A DNA stretch of 15,436 nt from Methanosphaera sp. (GCA_017430835.1 JAFRMD010000181.1:1-15436), one strand, 5' to 3'. Positions 8,201 through 15,028 are shown, counted from the stretch's first letter. Notes: a model not told the origin generated them from the sequence alone. Program-made: numbers and translations.

Positions 8201-8448
8201 TCATTTATGCTATGGCTCTTAAAAGGATTCCGGAATATAACGAAGAGTATCATATTAAAGAAGCAATGATTTATTCAGTTAAATTTTCAAAAGAAATACC
8301 TATACCAATTTCTGATGTAGATATAAATGATATTACTACTTCTATTAATTCTAGTGTAGAAAAAATATTAGATGGTGACTTTAAACCATGCTCTGATAAA
8401 AGCAAATGTTTTAACTGTGCATATAATAAATCAATTTGTCGAAGATGA
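5257..8448 (+). CDS. UvrD/AddA-type helicase with C-terminal Cys-rich PD-(D/E)XK nuclease
   Basis: This 1063-residue protein carries all superfamily 1A helicase motifs: Q motif (TVEQQEAI), Walker A (GPGAGKT, residues 30-36), Ia (VITFTRKAADQLK), Ib (NTIHSFC), Walker B (DEYQD, 267-271), III (VVGDDDQSIYAFRG), IV (LSTNFRSCPEI), V (TVHKSKGLEFPVVIL) and VI (RVFYVGTTRAED, about 752-763). The C-terminal third is a RecB-type nuclease: His856 (FGVVAH), Asp946 (GKIDLI), Asp961-x-Lys963 (IIDFKTT) and QLFIYAMAL. Cys829 together with Cys1045, 1051, 1054 and 1061 can supply an iron-sulfur cluster as in AddB. The expected role is ATP-driven unwinding coupled to DNA cleavage in break processing, repair or defence. 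A GTG at 5248 extends the frame, but it has no ribosome site and ATG 5257 fits the TATA position better. Threonine codons are strongly ACT-biased in the first third and mixed later. Confidence 0.88.
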   Translation: MSDSSKVQKPTVEQQEAINYDGKSLLITAGPGAGKTYVLVKRIKYLLEEKHVDPESILVITFTRKAADQLKEKLSKDKDIGASAVNKMFINTIHSFCIHFLSENGCSDINLLESTSGNECKLMFLRKHKKELGFNREAYMSGRNLHDVINKFDEYMTFGLTKNCREGLIKYIEENRPVSQEYKDLIASCGEGDDFEYPYDEVKERELKASAYNSRYLAIAKAYPKYKELLEQENSFDFNYLQVKVRDIIKNDETIAENSRFKNILIDEYQDIDPIQNDIFNILSKYAESFTVVGDDDQSIYAFRGSVPKYFTDFADDIKVKKNPNESVTPLSTNFRSCPEIVEYNEDLIKGVREIDKTLVPDRKDKGGVYYLINENVNVQAEKIANLILYLHESEKIDRFDDIALLLSSVTYAKGINEILEEFKNKGIPYSLSENDSLMSNPEVKAMIILLWYMKESNDKIIFSEWEKNWLNLSAFSLVQDILELDDKTCQILSDLEEKFQKDVIDTEKEVYKEFTGKTSKKRSFKGIFDRDQEIIDEIFKRVERFDLSTKTRKELEEIGITNEHDLTLFENLNNIKQELYDENTKFYERPSVLEVYYDILQYSGILKDRLENPTEENQRILRNLGQITETIANYEEIITKYSMNGLLWYIFSEFDSYSTSTIPTDEIDKVQIMTVHKSKGLEFPVVILGSIIEGKFPKHREEYEEATKDYLNRSATYYTPPEYLEYKKEAFTTEDASLEENILKEENKESKRVFYVGTTRAEDILILSALMDKEGKTPKIMDRIIEDGNYSELTDNYNIIAEKTCESKTFEPERLKLSYTHLSEYDNCSQEYNLRYNYQFMNSKNKALTFGVVAHTILNLIHQKQKAYQKEGKGQITSKEEIKEIIERVKEFNQNLKNNENDEFKEIEEAIYTYWEENKDKYYIIGSEVPFSITYNDFDLEGKIDLIVKDKNTNDITIIDFKTTEEENVEVLKERYQKQLFIYAMALKRIPEYNEEYHIKEAMIYSVKFSKEIPIPISDVDINDITTSINSSVEKILDGDFKPCSDKSKCFNCAYNKSICRR

Positions 8449-8664
8449 TATTTTTAAATTAAATGAATTGAATGAAATCTAAGAGTAAATGTATGAATAT
8501 GATAAAGGGGGAAAATAGAGAAAAATTCATTGAAATATAGGTCTTCTTATATGTTATTTGACAGTCTTGGTAATCAGGTGGAATATTGGTTGCTAAGTTG
8601 CACTTAATGGTGTTGAACCAGCAAATATTTCATTTAAAAGTTTAGAAAATTAACTTTTTATATC
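8449..8664. other. Spacer after the helicase gene, no clear gene
   Basis: A T-run (ATTTTTAAATT at 8450-8460) directly after the stop may end transcription. Short translated fragments such as DSLGNQVE and VALNGVE occur in two different plus-strand frames near 8560-8620. They recall Ig-like repeats of methanogen adhesin-like proteins but are too short to call. Confidence 0.4.
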
Positions 8665-8702
8665 AGTACATATACATGTACTACTTATTTTTAATATTTT
8701 TA
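8665..8702 (+). terminator. Hairpin with T-rich tail downstream of the helicase gene
   Basis: AGTACAT (8665-8671) and ATGTACT (8676-8682) make a perfect 7-bp stem with a 4-base loop, followed by ACTTATTTTTAATATTTTT. It is about 215 bases after the helicase stop, so it could end a longer transcript or be left from a lost gene. Confidence 0.4.
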
Positions 8703-8748
8703 ACATTGTACCATATAATTCATTTTCACCATATATTTTTAAATCATA

Positions 8749-8963
8749 TCTTTAGAGTTTTAAATAAAATTTTTTAATCACTATTATAATTATTCGAAAC
8801 TTGTTTTTCTCAAATTTTTCTTTATTAATATTCTCTAATGTATCTTTAGAGAAAATATTCTGGAATAAAAGATAAAAATAGTAAAGGTTAACTGGATTAG
8901 TGGATTTCAAAGTACTAAAGATTAGCATAATAGTGATGGAATAATTAGTCTCTTTAGAGTTTT
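8749..8963. repeat. Three copies of TCTTTAGAG
   Basis: Direct copies lie at 8749-8757, 8843-8851 and 8951-8959. The first and third extend to TCTTTAGAGTTTT. The second forms an imperfect hairpin with an upstream TTCTCTAA. The rest of this 8703-9024 stretch shows no gene. Confidence 0.4.
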
Positions 8964-9024
8964 CTATTATGACATTTCTAGTAATCAGTTTAAATAAATT
9001 TTATTCTTCTATTTGGTTCCAGAT

Positions 9025-9138
9025 TCATCTAATTACAATTCCCTTTAAAACTATTACTTTTATCAGGAAGTCTTCATCCACATAATAATCATACCACTTT
9101 TTAATTAACTGGAATATTATCTTTAAACTATTTATCAT
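9025..9138 (-). CDS. Doubtful 37-aa small ORF
   Basis: An ATG-started frame encodes 37 residues with coding-like composition (FQLIKKWYDYYVDEDFLIK, then hydrophobic, ending GIVIR). Its TGA overlaps an ATG that opens another 12-codon frame. No Shine-Dalgarno precedes it and it lies in the promoter area of the plus-strand zinc-ribbon gene. It may be a remnant of a larger gene or chance. Confidence 0.18.
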   Translation of the reverse strand: MINSLKIIFQLIKKWYDYYVDEDFLIKVIVLKGIVIR

Positions 9139-9171
9139 TAATCAAATAAAGATTAGTATAAGTATTTGTAT

Positions 9172-9177
9172 GGGGAG
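9172..9177 (+). promoter_or_regulatory. Shine-Dalgarno GGGGAG deciding start at 9187
   Basis: GGGGAG is 9 bases before ATG 9187. A longer frame from TTG 9166 would have the ribosome site inside its coding sequence, so the ATG is preferred. Confidence 0.6.
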
Positions 9178-9186
9178 ATAATTGTT

Positions 9187-10728
9187 ATGACTTCTGAAGA
9201 AGAATTATATAAAAAGCTGCTTAACAATGAATTTATTGAGGAAGGAGTAGGATGGTCTGAAAACGATTCATATTATTGTGAAAACGAGGATAATGATTTG
9301 ATAAGTCTTTTAAAAATGAATATGGATTCTGATTTCAGCATAAAGAATATAGTTTTTACTTTTTCTCAAGTGTTAAGAAAAAGGTACCATAACAATTTCT
9401 ACCTGGAATTTGTACTATCACAGGAGGAACTGCTTTTCATTCTCAGAGGCCAGCCAATTTTAAACTCAACCAAAATGAACATTATAGTTAAATATTCTCT
9501 TAAGATATGCCTTGATGATTGTACATTAAAAACTTGTTACATCACACCAAAAGATTCAGATTTTTCCTATGAAAAGTATTATGTTGATAATTACAACGAA
9601 ACAAATCAAAACACTGAAATTGTAGACAATTCAAGTTCAATAAAGCTTCTATTGGATTCAATATCCCTCAGAAATTATGTTAACAAAATAAATGTCAGTT
9701 CTTCAAAGAAAACAATTCAGCCAGTTGTTGAAGCAGAATCTCTGGAAACAAAACCTATAAACGGAAAAACAGAATCTGTAATATATTGTCCACAGTGTGG
9801 TGAAGCCAATTTCTCCCTAAAAAGAAAATGCAGAAAATGTAAGACAACACTCGTATCCTACATTACAGATTTTGGCAGGGAAATAGAATCCTTTGATGAA
9901 ATTCTTTCCGATGAGGCTATTGAAAAAATACAAAAAACCAAAATACCCCAGGAATTCTATGAGTATGTACTTGAGACAATTATAAACAAGTGTAAAAGGA
10001 TTGATTTTTCAGAAGATATCAGTGTTTTTGACAAGATTCTACGTATTGCCCGTAAATTTGTGAATGTTTATTTTGAATATACTCCTAACAAAAATATTTA
10101 CGGAAGTTACCTTTTCGACACCGTTAAGATTAACTCAAATCAAACAACCAGCCAGCAGTGTTCATCATTAATAAGGTACTTATCCGTAGAAATACATCTT
10201 GAAATCATGGAAGCAATGTTCATGTACATATTCGACGTGAAAAACAATGCCAGACTAAGGGCTTTCATTGATTCTTCCAGAGCTGCCAATATGAATGAAA
10301 AAATAATTCATAACTATTACCCATTGCAGGTTGAAGCACATTACATTCCACCGGAATATCATAGTTATGATGAAATTACGGATTTGTACAATTATTGCGT
10401 TACCTATAAGAAACTGATTGATCCGAAAAAATTCGAATCGGACTTAATCGTTGGAAATACATTTGCTCAGGAAATTATCAGAATACTTGACAAGGTTATA
10501 GATGATGATATGAAGAAAGATTTGGCTGTCGAATTTATTTATGATGAAACAGTACCTGTAAAGGCAAAAATCATAAATATAAATGAAGTATTAAGCTATA
10601 ATAAGCTCATAAAAGCAATTAAAACATCATTGATTGATACTATAAAAAACATCATGGAAAGTGAGGATATTTATAAAAAGTTATGTGAAAATCAGGAAAA
10701 ATATGAGGGCAAGGGAAGTTCTATTTAG
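9187..10728 (+). CDS. Zinc-ribbon protein with degenerate metallopeptidase domain (513 aa)
   Basis: Three parts can be seen. Residues 1 to about 195 form a unique, probably beta-rich region (FYLEFVLSQEELLFILRG) ending in a polar linker. A zinc ribbon follows with Cys201, Cys204, Cys215 and Cys218 (YCPQCGE, CRKC). The remaining 295 residues align with the neighbouring 306-aa protein: both have 'SFD(E/D)(I/L)' after the ribbon and an 'SxLI......LxxEIxExxxMY' helix. Where the neighbour has HELTH this protein reads RYLSV (about 330-334), and the neighbour's NEY (third ligand) is NYY. Zinc peptidase activity is therefore unlikely; a regulatory, inhibitory or binding role is possible. There is no membrane segment or export signal, so it is probably cytoplasmic. 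It converges on the 275-aa zinc-ribbon gene, with a small hairpin between them. The specific function is unknown. Confidence 0.8.
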   Translation: MTSEEELYKKLLNNEFIEEGVGWSENDSYYCENEDNDLISLLKMNMDSDFSIKNIVFTFSQVLRKRYHNNFYLEFVLSQEELLFILRGQPILNSTKMNIIVKYSLKICLDDCTLKTCYITPKDSDFSYEKYYVDNYNETNQNTEIVDNSSSIKLLLDSISLRNYVNKINVSSSKKTIQPVVEAESLETKPINGKTESVIYCPQCGEANFSLKRKCRKCKTTLVSYITDFGREIESFDEILSDEAIEKIQKTKIPQEFYEYVLETIINKCKRIDFSEDISVFDKILRIARKFVNVYFEYTPNKNIYGSYLFDTVKINSNQTTSQQCSSLIRYLSVEIHLEIMEAMFMYIFDVKNNARLRAFIDSSRAANMNEKIIHNYYPLQVEAHYIPPEYHSYDEITDLYNYCVTYKKLIDPKKFESDLIVGNTFAQEIIRILDKVIDDDMKKDLAVEFIYDETVPVKAKIININEVLSYNKLIKAIKTSLIDTIKNIMESEDIYKKLCENQEKYEGKGSSI

Positions 10729-10749
10729 AAAAGACTTCCACCTTCTAAC

Positions 10750-10766
10750 ATATCTATAATAGATAT
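10750..10766. terminator. Hairpin between two convergent zinc-ribbon genes
   Basis: ATATCTA (10750-10756) and TAGATAT (10760-10766) form a perfect 7-bp stem with a 3-base loop in the 74-base gap between the convergent stops. There is no long T-run on either side, so a bidirectional terminator role is tentative. Confidence 0.35.
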
Positions 10767-10802
10767 AATGCTCTATCATATTCATAGTTAAAAGAAACTG
10801 CT

Positions 10803-11630
10803 TTATTGGGGATTTTCGGATTCTTCAGATTCTTTGTCATGAATTAAAAACTCTCTTTTTAATAGTTCTCGACGAATAGTTTCTTGTGGCTGTTCTAACT
10901 TTGAGGCTACTGGAAATTTCTTGGCAGAAACTGTTACTCTTTTGTTAAAGGAAGATAATTTGTATTTATTTCCCTGTGAATTGTAGAAGTTAACATGGTC
11001 ATCAAAGACTTTTCTTCTTCTGTCTACATCATTTCTGAATTTAGCATTTTTGTAGAGTATTTGATTGCGTATTTCATATGGACAGTTTTCCATGGTAACC
11101 TGAATACCTACTTCTTCTATTGTTTTTTTGCCGTCTTTTAACAATGCAATTTCTTCCTGGGTGAGAAACTTAAGAACCCTAAGTTCATCAGGTGTAACAA
11201 AACCCTTATCCAAATCAATAGACTCGGGGGCTACAATCTTGTATTTGCGTATTTCATTCTCACTTCCACATTTTGGACAATAGTTGAATTCACCAATCAA
11301 AACGTGATTGCAGTTTCTGCATTTGAAACCCTTGAAATTGTTATTTAATCTAAAAATCAGTTCCTTTTCAGAATCATTCTTTGAAAGTACTGGATCCTTT
11401 TTAACAATCTCTTTTTCATAGCGATACTTGTTGATTAATAATTGTAACTCTTTTTCAATGTCATCTGCACAAATCTCGTTATTTTCTAACCTTTGAATTA
11501 GAATGTCTTTAATCTCTTTTGCATCACTCTTCTTCAATCCCTTTTTGGAAAAATAATTCTTTGCCAAGTCACCCTCAGTCAGGGAATTAACTTTATCAAT
11601 AACTTCACTATCCATTATCCAATACCCCAT
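10803..11630 (-). CDS. Zinc-ribbon protein with SAP-like N-terminus (275 aa)
   Basis: A central zinc ribbon is formed by Cys104, Cys107, Cys118 and Cys121 (KCRNCNH, YCPKCGS). Residues 21-50 (LAKNYFSKKGL...IKDILIQRL) follow the SAP pattern of two short helices around a 'xKGL' turn. SAP domains often bind DNA, but this match is by eye and weak. The C-terminal 150 residues are charged, with a basic stretch (RNDVDRRRKVFDDHV), and match nothing I know. No catalytic motif or membrane segment is seen. The start at ATG 11630 suits a leaderless transcript from AT-rich DNA upstream; ATG 11615 (MDSEV) is an alternative. It is divergent from the HELTH protein gene across about 100 bases, so the two may share control. 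Confidence 0.75.
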   Translation of the reverse strand: MGYWIMDSEVIDKVNSLTEGDLAKNYFSKKGLKKSDAKEIKDILIQRLENNEICADDIEKELQLLINKYRYEKEIVKKDPVLSKNDSEKELIFRLNNNFKGFKCRNCNHVLIGEFNYCPKCGSENEIRKYKIVAPESIDLDKGFVTPDELRVLKFLTQEEIALLKDGKKTIEEVGIQVTMENCPYEIRNQILYKNAKFRNDVDRRRKVFDDHVNFYNSQGNKYKLSSFNKRVTVSAKKFPVASKLEQPQETIRRELLKREFLIHDKESEESENPQ

Positions 11631-11734
11631 AATGATGATTATTATAATTAATTATAATATCTATTTGAAATAATATTTATCATTAAAGAATAATTATTAT
11701 AGGAATTATTCAAATATAATAATAGTGGTTAAGG

Positions 11735-12655
11735 ATGAAGGAAATATATTGTTCTGAATGTGGAGAAAAAAATAAGAGTAGTAGCATCAGATGTGAATAT
11801 TGCGGTTCAACATTAAAAACCGATAAGATTGTAAAAGGCAAATCCATTAACAGTTTTGATGATCTGATAACGGAAGAAAACATACAACAACTGGTAGACA
11901 CACCATTTACTCAAGATGCCTATAAATCAATATTGGAAGAAATTATTAGGACAGGTTATGATAATTTTCACTACGATGTTAATGCATCAGTATTGGATAA
12001 TGTCTATCAGTTAGCCGAACAGTATACTCATGTGTATGCCAAACATAAGGGAAACGACAGTTTGGGACTTTACTCTGCCAATAATATTTACTTGGATGAA
12101 AGAATGCCCGAAGCACAGAAAATATCAACACTAATTCATGAACTAACACACCACCTGTATTATGAAATATACGAACAATGGCTAATGTACACATATAAAA
12201 TAGAGAAAAACAAGTATTTGGAAGCCTTCATATTATTTGTATTAAATAGGCCAGAGTTAAAAACATTCAATGAATATATTGCTCACACTACCCAGGCACG
12301 ATATGAAGAAGTGGGCTGTCAAAGCTACAGTTCATTCATAGACTTGAGAAAAAAATATGCTTTGGATATGATGAAATTAACGCCACATTTTGATTATGGA
12401 CGTTCAGTCTCTGATGACATTACAATGATAATTGAATGCTTTATCAGTGAAAATGTGAAACAAAAGATTATACAACAGTTTGATATGGATAATATGCCAA
12501 AAATATATGAGGTAAACTTTGACGATTTGCCTCGTATGTCAGAAAAAGATAAGGTAGAATCCATGCATGCAGTTTTAATCAATTCAATGATGTCAGCATT
12601 TAAAAGCAAGGATATAATGGATTATTTAAAGACCTTCGATCAATATTTTATTTAA
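11735..12655 (+). CDS. Zinc-ribbon protein with HELTH metallopeptidase motif (306 aa)
   Basis: An N-terminal zinc ribbon (Cys6, Cys9, Cys20, Cys23: YCSECGE, CEYCGS) is followed by a helical domain with a gluzincin-type active site: His135-Glu136-x-x-His139 in STLIHELTHHLYYEI. About 40 residues later comes NEYIAHTTQARYEE, whose Glu180 is the likely third zinc ligand. The product is probably a soluble cytoplasmic zinc peptidase, with the ribbon possibly binding a partner or nucleic acid; the substrate is unknown. It is a paralogue of the 513-aa protein, without that protein's first 195 residues. No strong Shine-Dalgarno is present; a TATA-like AAATATAA about 20 bases upstream suggests a nearly leaderless mRNA. 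Its stop overlaps the stop of the convergent 405-aa gene by 8 bases. Confidence 0.82.
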   Translation: MKEIYCSECGEKNKSSSIRCEYCGSTLKTDKIVKGKSINSFDDLITEENIQQLVDTPFTQDAYKSILEEIIRTGYDNFHYDVNASVLDNVYQLAEQYTHVYAKHKGNDSLGLYSANNIYLDERMPEAQKISTLIHELTHHLYYEIYEQWLMYTYKIEKNKYLEAFILFVLNRPELKTFNEYIAHTTQARYEEVGCQSYSSFIDLRKKYALDMMKLTPHFDYGRSVSDDITMIIECFISENVKQKIIQQFDMDNMPKIYEVNFDDLPRMSEKDKVESMHAVLINSMMSAFKSKDIMDYLKTFDQYFI

Positions 12656-13865
12656 AAATTTCCTCCAAACCTTTCAAAACTTTTTCTTGTTCTTCAAGGC
12701 TGTTATAAGTTAAGTCATCAGCAGCAATTCTTTCAACACCAAAAATGTTAATCAAGTGCTTAGTAACATCCCTTAATTCATAGGTAAAGAACAATTCCTC
12801 AATCAACAGTTCAACGTCTTCTTTTGTAATGTAATTTTTTGGTAGTTTTAAATCATCATGTGCTTTGCCAATTACTTCTACAATTTCATCATAATTTTTC
12901 TGTGAGTTTGAGAAGGCATAGATAATTCTGCTTTCAATTGAAGGCTGTATTTCAATTTTTGATTTAATCTTATTGTCACTAAATGGATTAAATTCACAGA
13001 TTACATGTTGAATAGTATAATATAACATCTTGTCAGTATCTTTAAAGATATCGTAAAGTTGGGCATACTTGTAGAGTAAATCAGAATATGATTGCCATTT
13101 AAGTTCTTCTATGGAATCTTTAACAGAATCATCAATTAATGCAATTGAAAAATCTTTCAGATTCTCTGATTTATTAAATTGCATGTCATAATAATTTAAA
13201 TCAAAATCATAGAAGATTTCATCATACAAAAGACACTGCTTGTTGTCCTCAACCAGTTTTAATGCCTTTTCACTTACTTCAAAGTAGTTGGAACCGCTAC
13301 TTTCATCTATATAGCTTGAAGTAATCTTTTCCAATAACTCGGCAGGAAGCTTGTTTAATATTAGGGAAATGTTTTCTTCCTTTGATGAGGATGCTTGAAT
13401 ATTATTCTCTTTTAACACGTAAACCAGGTAATCTTCTGGACATTTGGAAAAGTATGATTTATATTTTTCTTCTCCTTTAAGAACTACAAGATAACCTTCC
13501 AAAAGAAGATAATTCAATACTTCTGTTACAGTCAAAGGCTTGAAATGAATGAGAACTTCATCAATTCTTAAAGGTTTATAGTTGTAGATGCTCCCGGTAA
13601 ACTCCTGAAACAAGAATGGATCATGGATATATTCCCTAAGCAAACATACACCAGCATATTTCAAATAAACATCTGCATTAATTGGATTGAATGAGATGTC
13701 CCTTACTCTTTTAGAATCCTTTAAGCTACTTCCACAATTATAACAAAAGTCATCATAATATAAAACTGTGGAATTGCACTTCGGACAAGACCTTGTACTG
13801 TCTTTTTGATTATAACGAAGAATTAATATTAGTTCCTCTGGAGTTAAAGTGTTTGTAGAAGACAT
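12648..13865 (-). CDS. N-terminal zinc-ribbon protein, SAP-like segment, unknown function (405 aa)
   Basis: A zinc ribbon lies near the N-terminus (Cys27, Cys30, Cys41, Cys44: SCPKCNS, FCYNCGS), after a short helix (LTPEELILILRY). Residues about 145-173 (DYLVYVLKENNIQAS...ISLILNKL) resemble a SAP helix-turn-helix, the same kind of segment as in the 275-aa neighbour but placed after the ribbon. The remaining 230 residues are acidic and helical with no motif I recognise. No membrane helix or signal peptide is seen. A GTG at 13874 extends the frame, but GGTGAT 4 bases before ATG 13865 makes the ATG the likely start. The tail-to-tail 8-base overlap with the HELTH gene links their expression physically and leaves no room for a terminator. 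Confidence 0.75.
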   Translation of the reverse strand: MSSTNTLTPEELILILRYNQKDSTRSCPKCNSTVLYYDDFCYNCGSSLKDSKRVRDISFNPINADVYLKYAGVCLLREYIHDPFLFQEFTGSIYNYKPLRIDEVLIHFKPLTVTEVLNYLLLEGYLVVLKGEEKYKSYFSKCPEDYLVYVLKENNIQASSSKEENISLILNKLPAELLEKITSSYIDESSGSNYFEVSEKALKLVEDNKQCLLYDEIFYDFDLNYYDMQFNKSENLKDFSIALIDDSVKDSIEELKWQSYSDLLYKYAQLYDIFKDTDKMLYYTIQHVICEFNPFSDNKIKSKIEIQPSIESRIIYAFSNSQKNYDEIVEVIGKAHDDLKLPKNYITKEDVELLIEELFFTYELRDVTKHLINIFGVERIAADDLTYNSLEEQEKVLKGLEEIFK

Positions 13866-13869
13866 GAAA

Positions 13870-13875
13870 ATCACC
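13870..13875 (-). promoter_or_regulatory. Ribosome site GGTGAT, decides start at 13865
   Basis: GGTGAT plus 4 bases plus ATG, identical in layout to the site before the HEAT-like gene. Confidence 0.55.
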
Positions 13876-14150
13876 CTTATTATTGATACTTCCTAATTAA
13901 TATAACATTATATCATTACTAGTTTATTTTATTAATGATTCAGAAAATAATTAGAATATTGTTTTAGTGAATAATTGGAATATTTTATTAATAATTTATT
14001 AAATTATTATTTTTTGTTTATCTTGTATAAAATCATTATTTTATTATTTAATTATTTAATATTGTTTATTTATCTTTTTTTAAATAAATCTATTGTTAAG
14101 GATATGTGAAATTCTAGAATTTTATTTATAATATGGATTAATAATTAAGA
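13876..14150. other. AT-rich spacer between divergent genes
   Basis: No gene is seen. The minus-strand promoter of the 405-aa gene should lie at its left end; GTTATATTAATT at about 13893-13905 is a candidate TATA box. Long runs of A and T make any single box uncertain. Confidence 0.4.
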
Positions 14151-14170
14151 TATATTTATATATAAATTAT
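14151..14170 (+). promoter_or_regulatory. Candidate TATA box for the YgjP-like gene
   Basis: TATATTTATATATAAATTAT lies about 90-110 bases before ATG 14260, implying a leader of about 70 bases. A small AT hairpin (ATTATT, CCA, AATAAT) follows immediately. Confidence 0.35.
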
Positions 14171-14259
14171 TCCAAATAATAATTTACCAAGATTTAAAAT
14201 ATAAATAAGAAAAAAGATGGTTAAAAATAAATTATTTGTAAATAGGAGCGTGTTTTTTG

Positions 14260-14880
14260 ATGTGGACGGTTGATAGGAAAATATATATAAATATTGATGG
14301 AAAGAAGGTTTTGCTTAAAATAATAAACGATAAAAAAATTAAAAAAATAAAACGAGTTTATTACTTTGGAGACATCCTGGCCAGAGTACCGGAAGGCAAG
14401 TATACTGATGAATATTTAGAAAGATATTTTAACATGCCATACCTGAAGAAATGGTTTAATAGACTTGAAAAGAAATTTGAAGGTTCAAAGGAAGTCTATG
14501 AACGTGATGCACAGGAAATAGGTTTAGAATTAGAGGATAGAACAACAGAAGAATTGAGAACTATAATTGAAAAATATGTTGATAAGTTTACTCCACAATT
14601 TGGAAGGCCAAAGCAGATTATAATAAGACCAATATTTGAAGTTTGGGGAAGATGCAGTTCAAGCAAAGATAAGTTAAGTTTTAACCCGGTAATGAAATAT
14701 TTGCCTGAGAATCTAATTGAATTTGTAGTATATCATGAAATGATTCATACATATTGTTTAAATCATAATCCACCATTTTATCGAGAAATGGCAAAAAGAT
14801 ATCCTGATTGGAAGGATTGGGATTATAATCTGGATACTTATGCATATATTATTACAAGTAAACATGACATATTATTCTAA
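14260..14880 (+). CDS. YgjP-like (DUF45) zinc metallopeptidase domain protein (206 aa)
   Basis: The C-terminal half has the family signature in order: WGRCSSSKDKLSFN (about 129-142), VVYHEMIH with His159, Glu160 and His163, then a third ligand at His169 in LNHNPPFY, and PDWKDW near the end. The N-terminal half is the usual beta-rich lead-in of the family (VYYFGDILARVPEGKYT) followed by a long helix. Length is normal for the family and all zinc ligands are present. It should be a soluble cytoplasmic zinc hydrolase; the substrate of this family is not known to me, and members are often found beside restriction-modification genes. AGGAG at 14244-14248 supports ATG 14260; the TTG at 14257 directly before it is not needed. 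A T9 terminator follows. Confidence 0.85.
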   Translation: MWTVDRKIYINIDGKKVLLKIINDKKIKKIKRVYYFGDILARVPEGKYTDEYLERYFNMPYLKKWFNRLEKKFEGSKEVYERDAQEIGLELEDRTTEELRTIIEKYVDKFTPQFGRPKQIIIRPIFEVWGRCSSSKDKLSFNPVMKYLPENLIEFVVYHEMIHTYCLNHNPPFYREMAKRYPDWKDWDYNLDTYAYIITSKHDILF

Positions 14881-14905
14881 TGACTAAATTTCATATAAGA
14901 ATCCC

Positions 14906-14940
14906 TTCATCAAATGAATTTTCATTAACTATTTTTTTTT
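14906..14940 (+). terminator. Terminator of the YgjP-like gene
   Basis: A small hairpin (TTCAT, CAA, ATGAA at 14906-14918) precedes a run of nine T at 14932-14940, about 50 bases after the stop. Confidence 0.55.
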
Positions 14941-14996
14941 GGAAAAGTTTTTGCATTTTAGATAAAAAGTTTATGGGTTTTAGTAAGTTTCAAGTG

Positions 14997-15003
14997 AAAA
15001 AAA
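14997..15003 (-). terminator. T7 tract ending the right-edge gene
   Basis: On the minus strand a run of seven T starts 25 bases after the stop at 15029, with another T4 just before it. Archaeal termination often needs only such T-tracts. Confidence 0.4.
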
Positions 15004-15028
15004 TTAGAAAAGGGGAGTTTAAAATATT

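Noticed and set aside
3430..8448. CRISPR-Cas locus suggested by the Cas4-like domain
   Set aside because: No repeat-spacer array and no other cas gene in the window; the domain is fused to DUF2779, a separate family.
8555..8640. Fragments DSLGNQVE and VALNGVE as remains of an adhesin-like protein
   Set aside because: Only a few residues in two different frames; too little to separate from chance.
11710..12194. Minus-strand ORFs of 63 and 71 codons across the HELTH gene
   Set aside because: They lie opposite a clear gene with recognisable motifs and have no start signals or coding character.
12394..12609. 71-codon minus-strand ORF
   Set aside because: Antisense of the HELTH protein C-terminus; no independent support.
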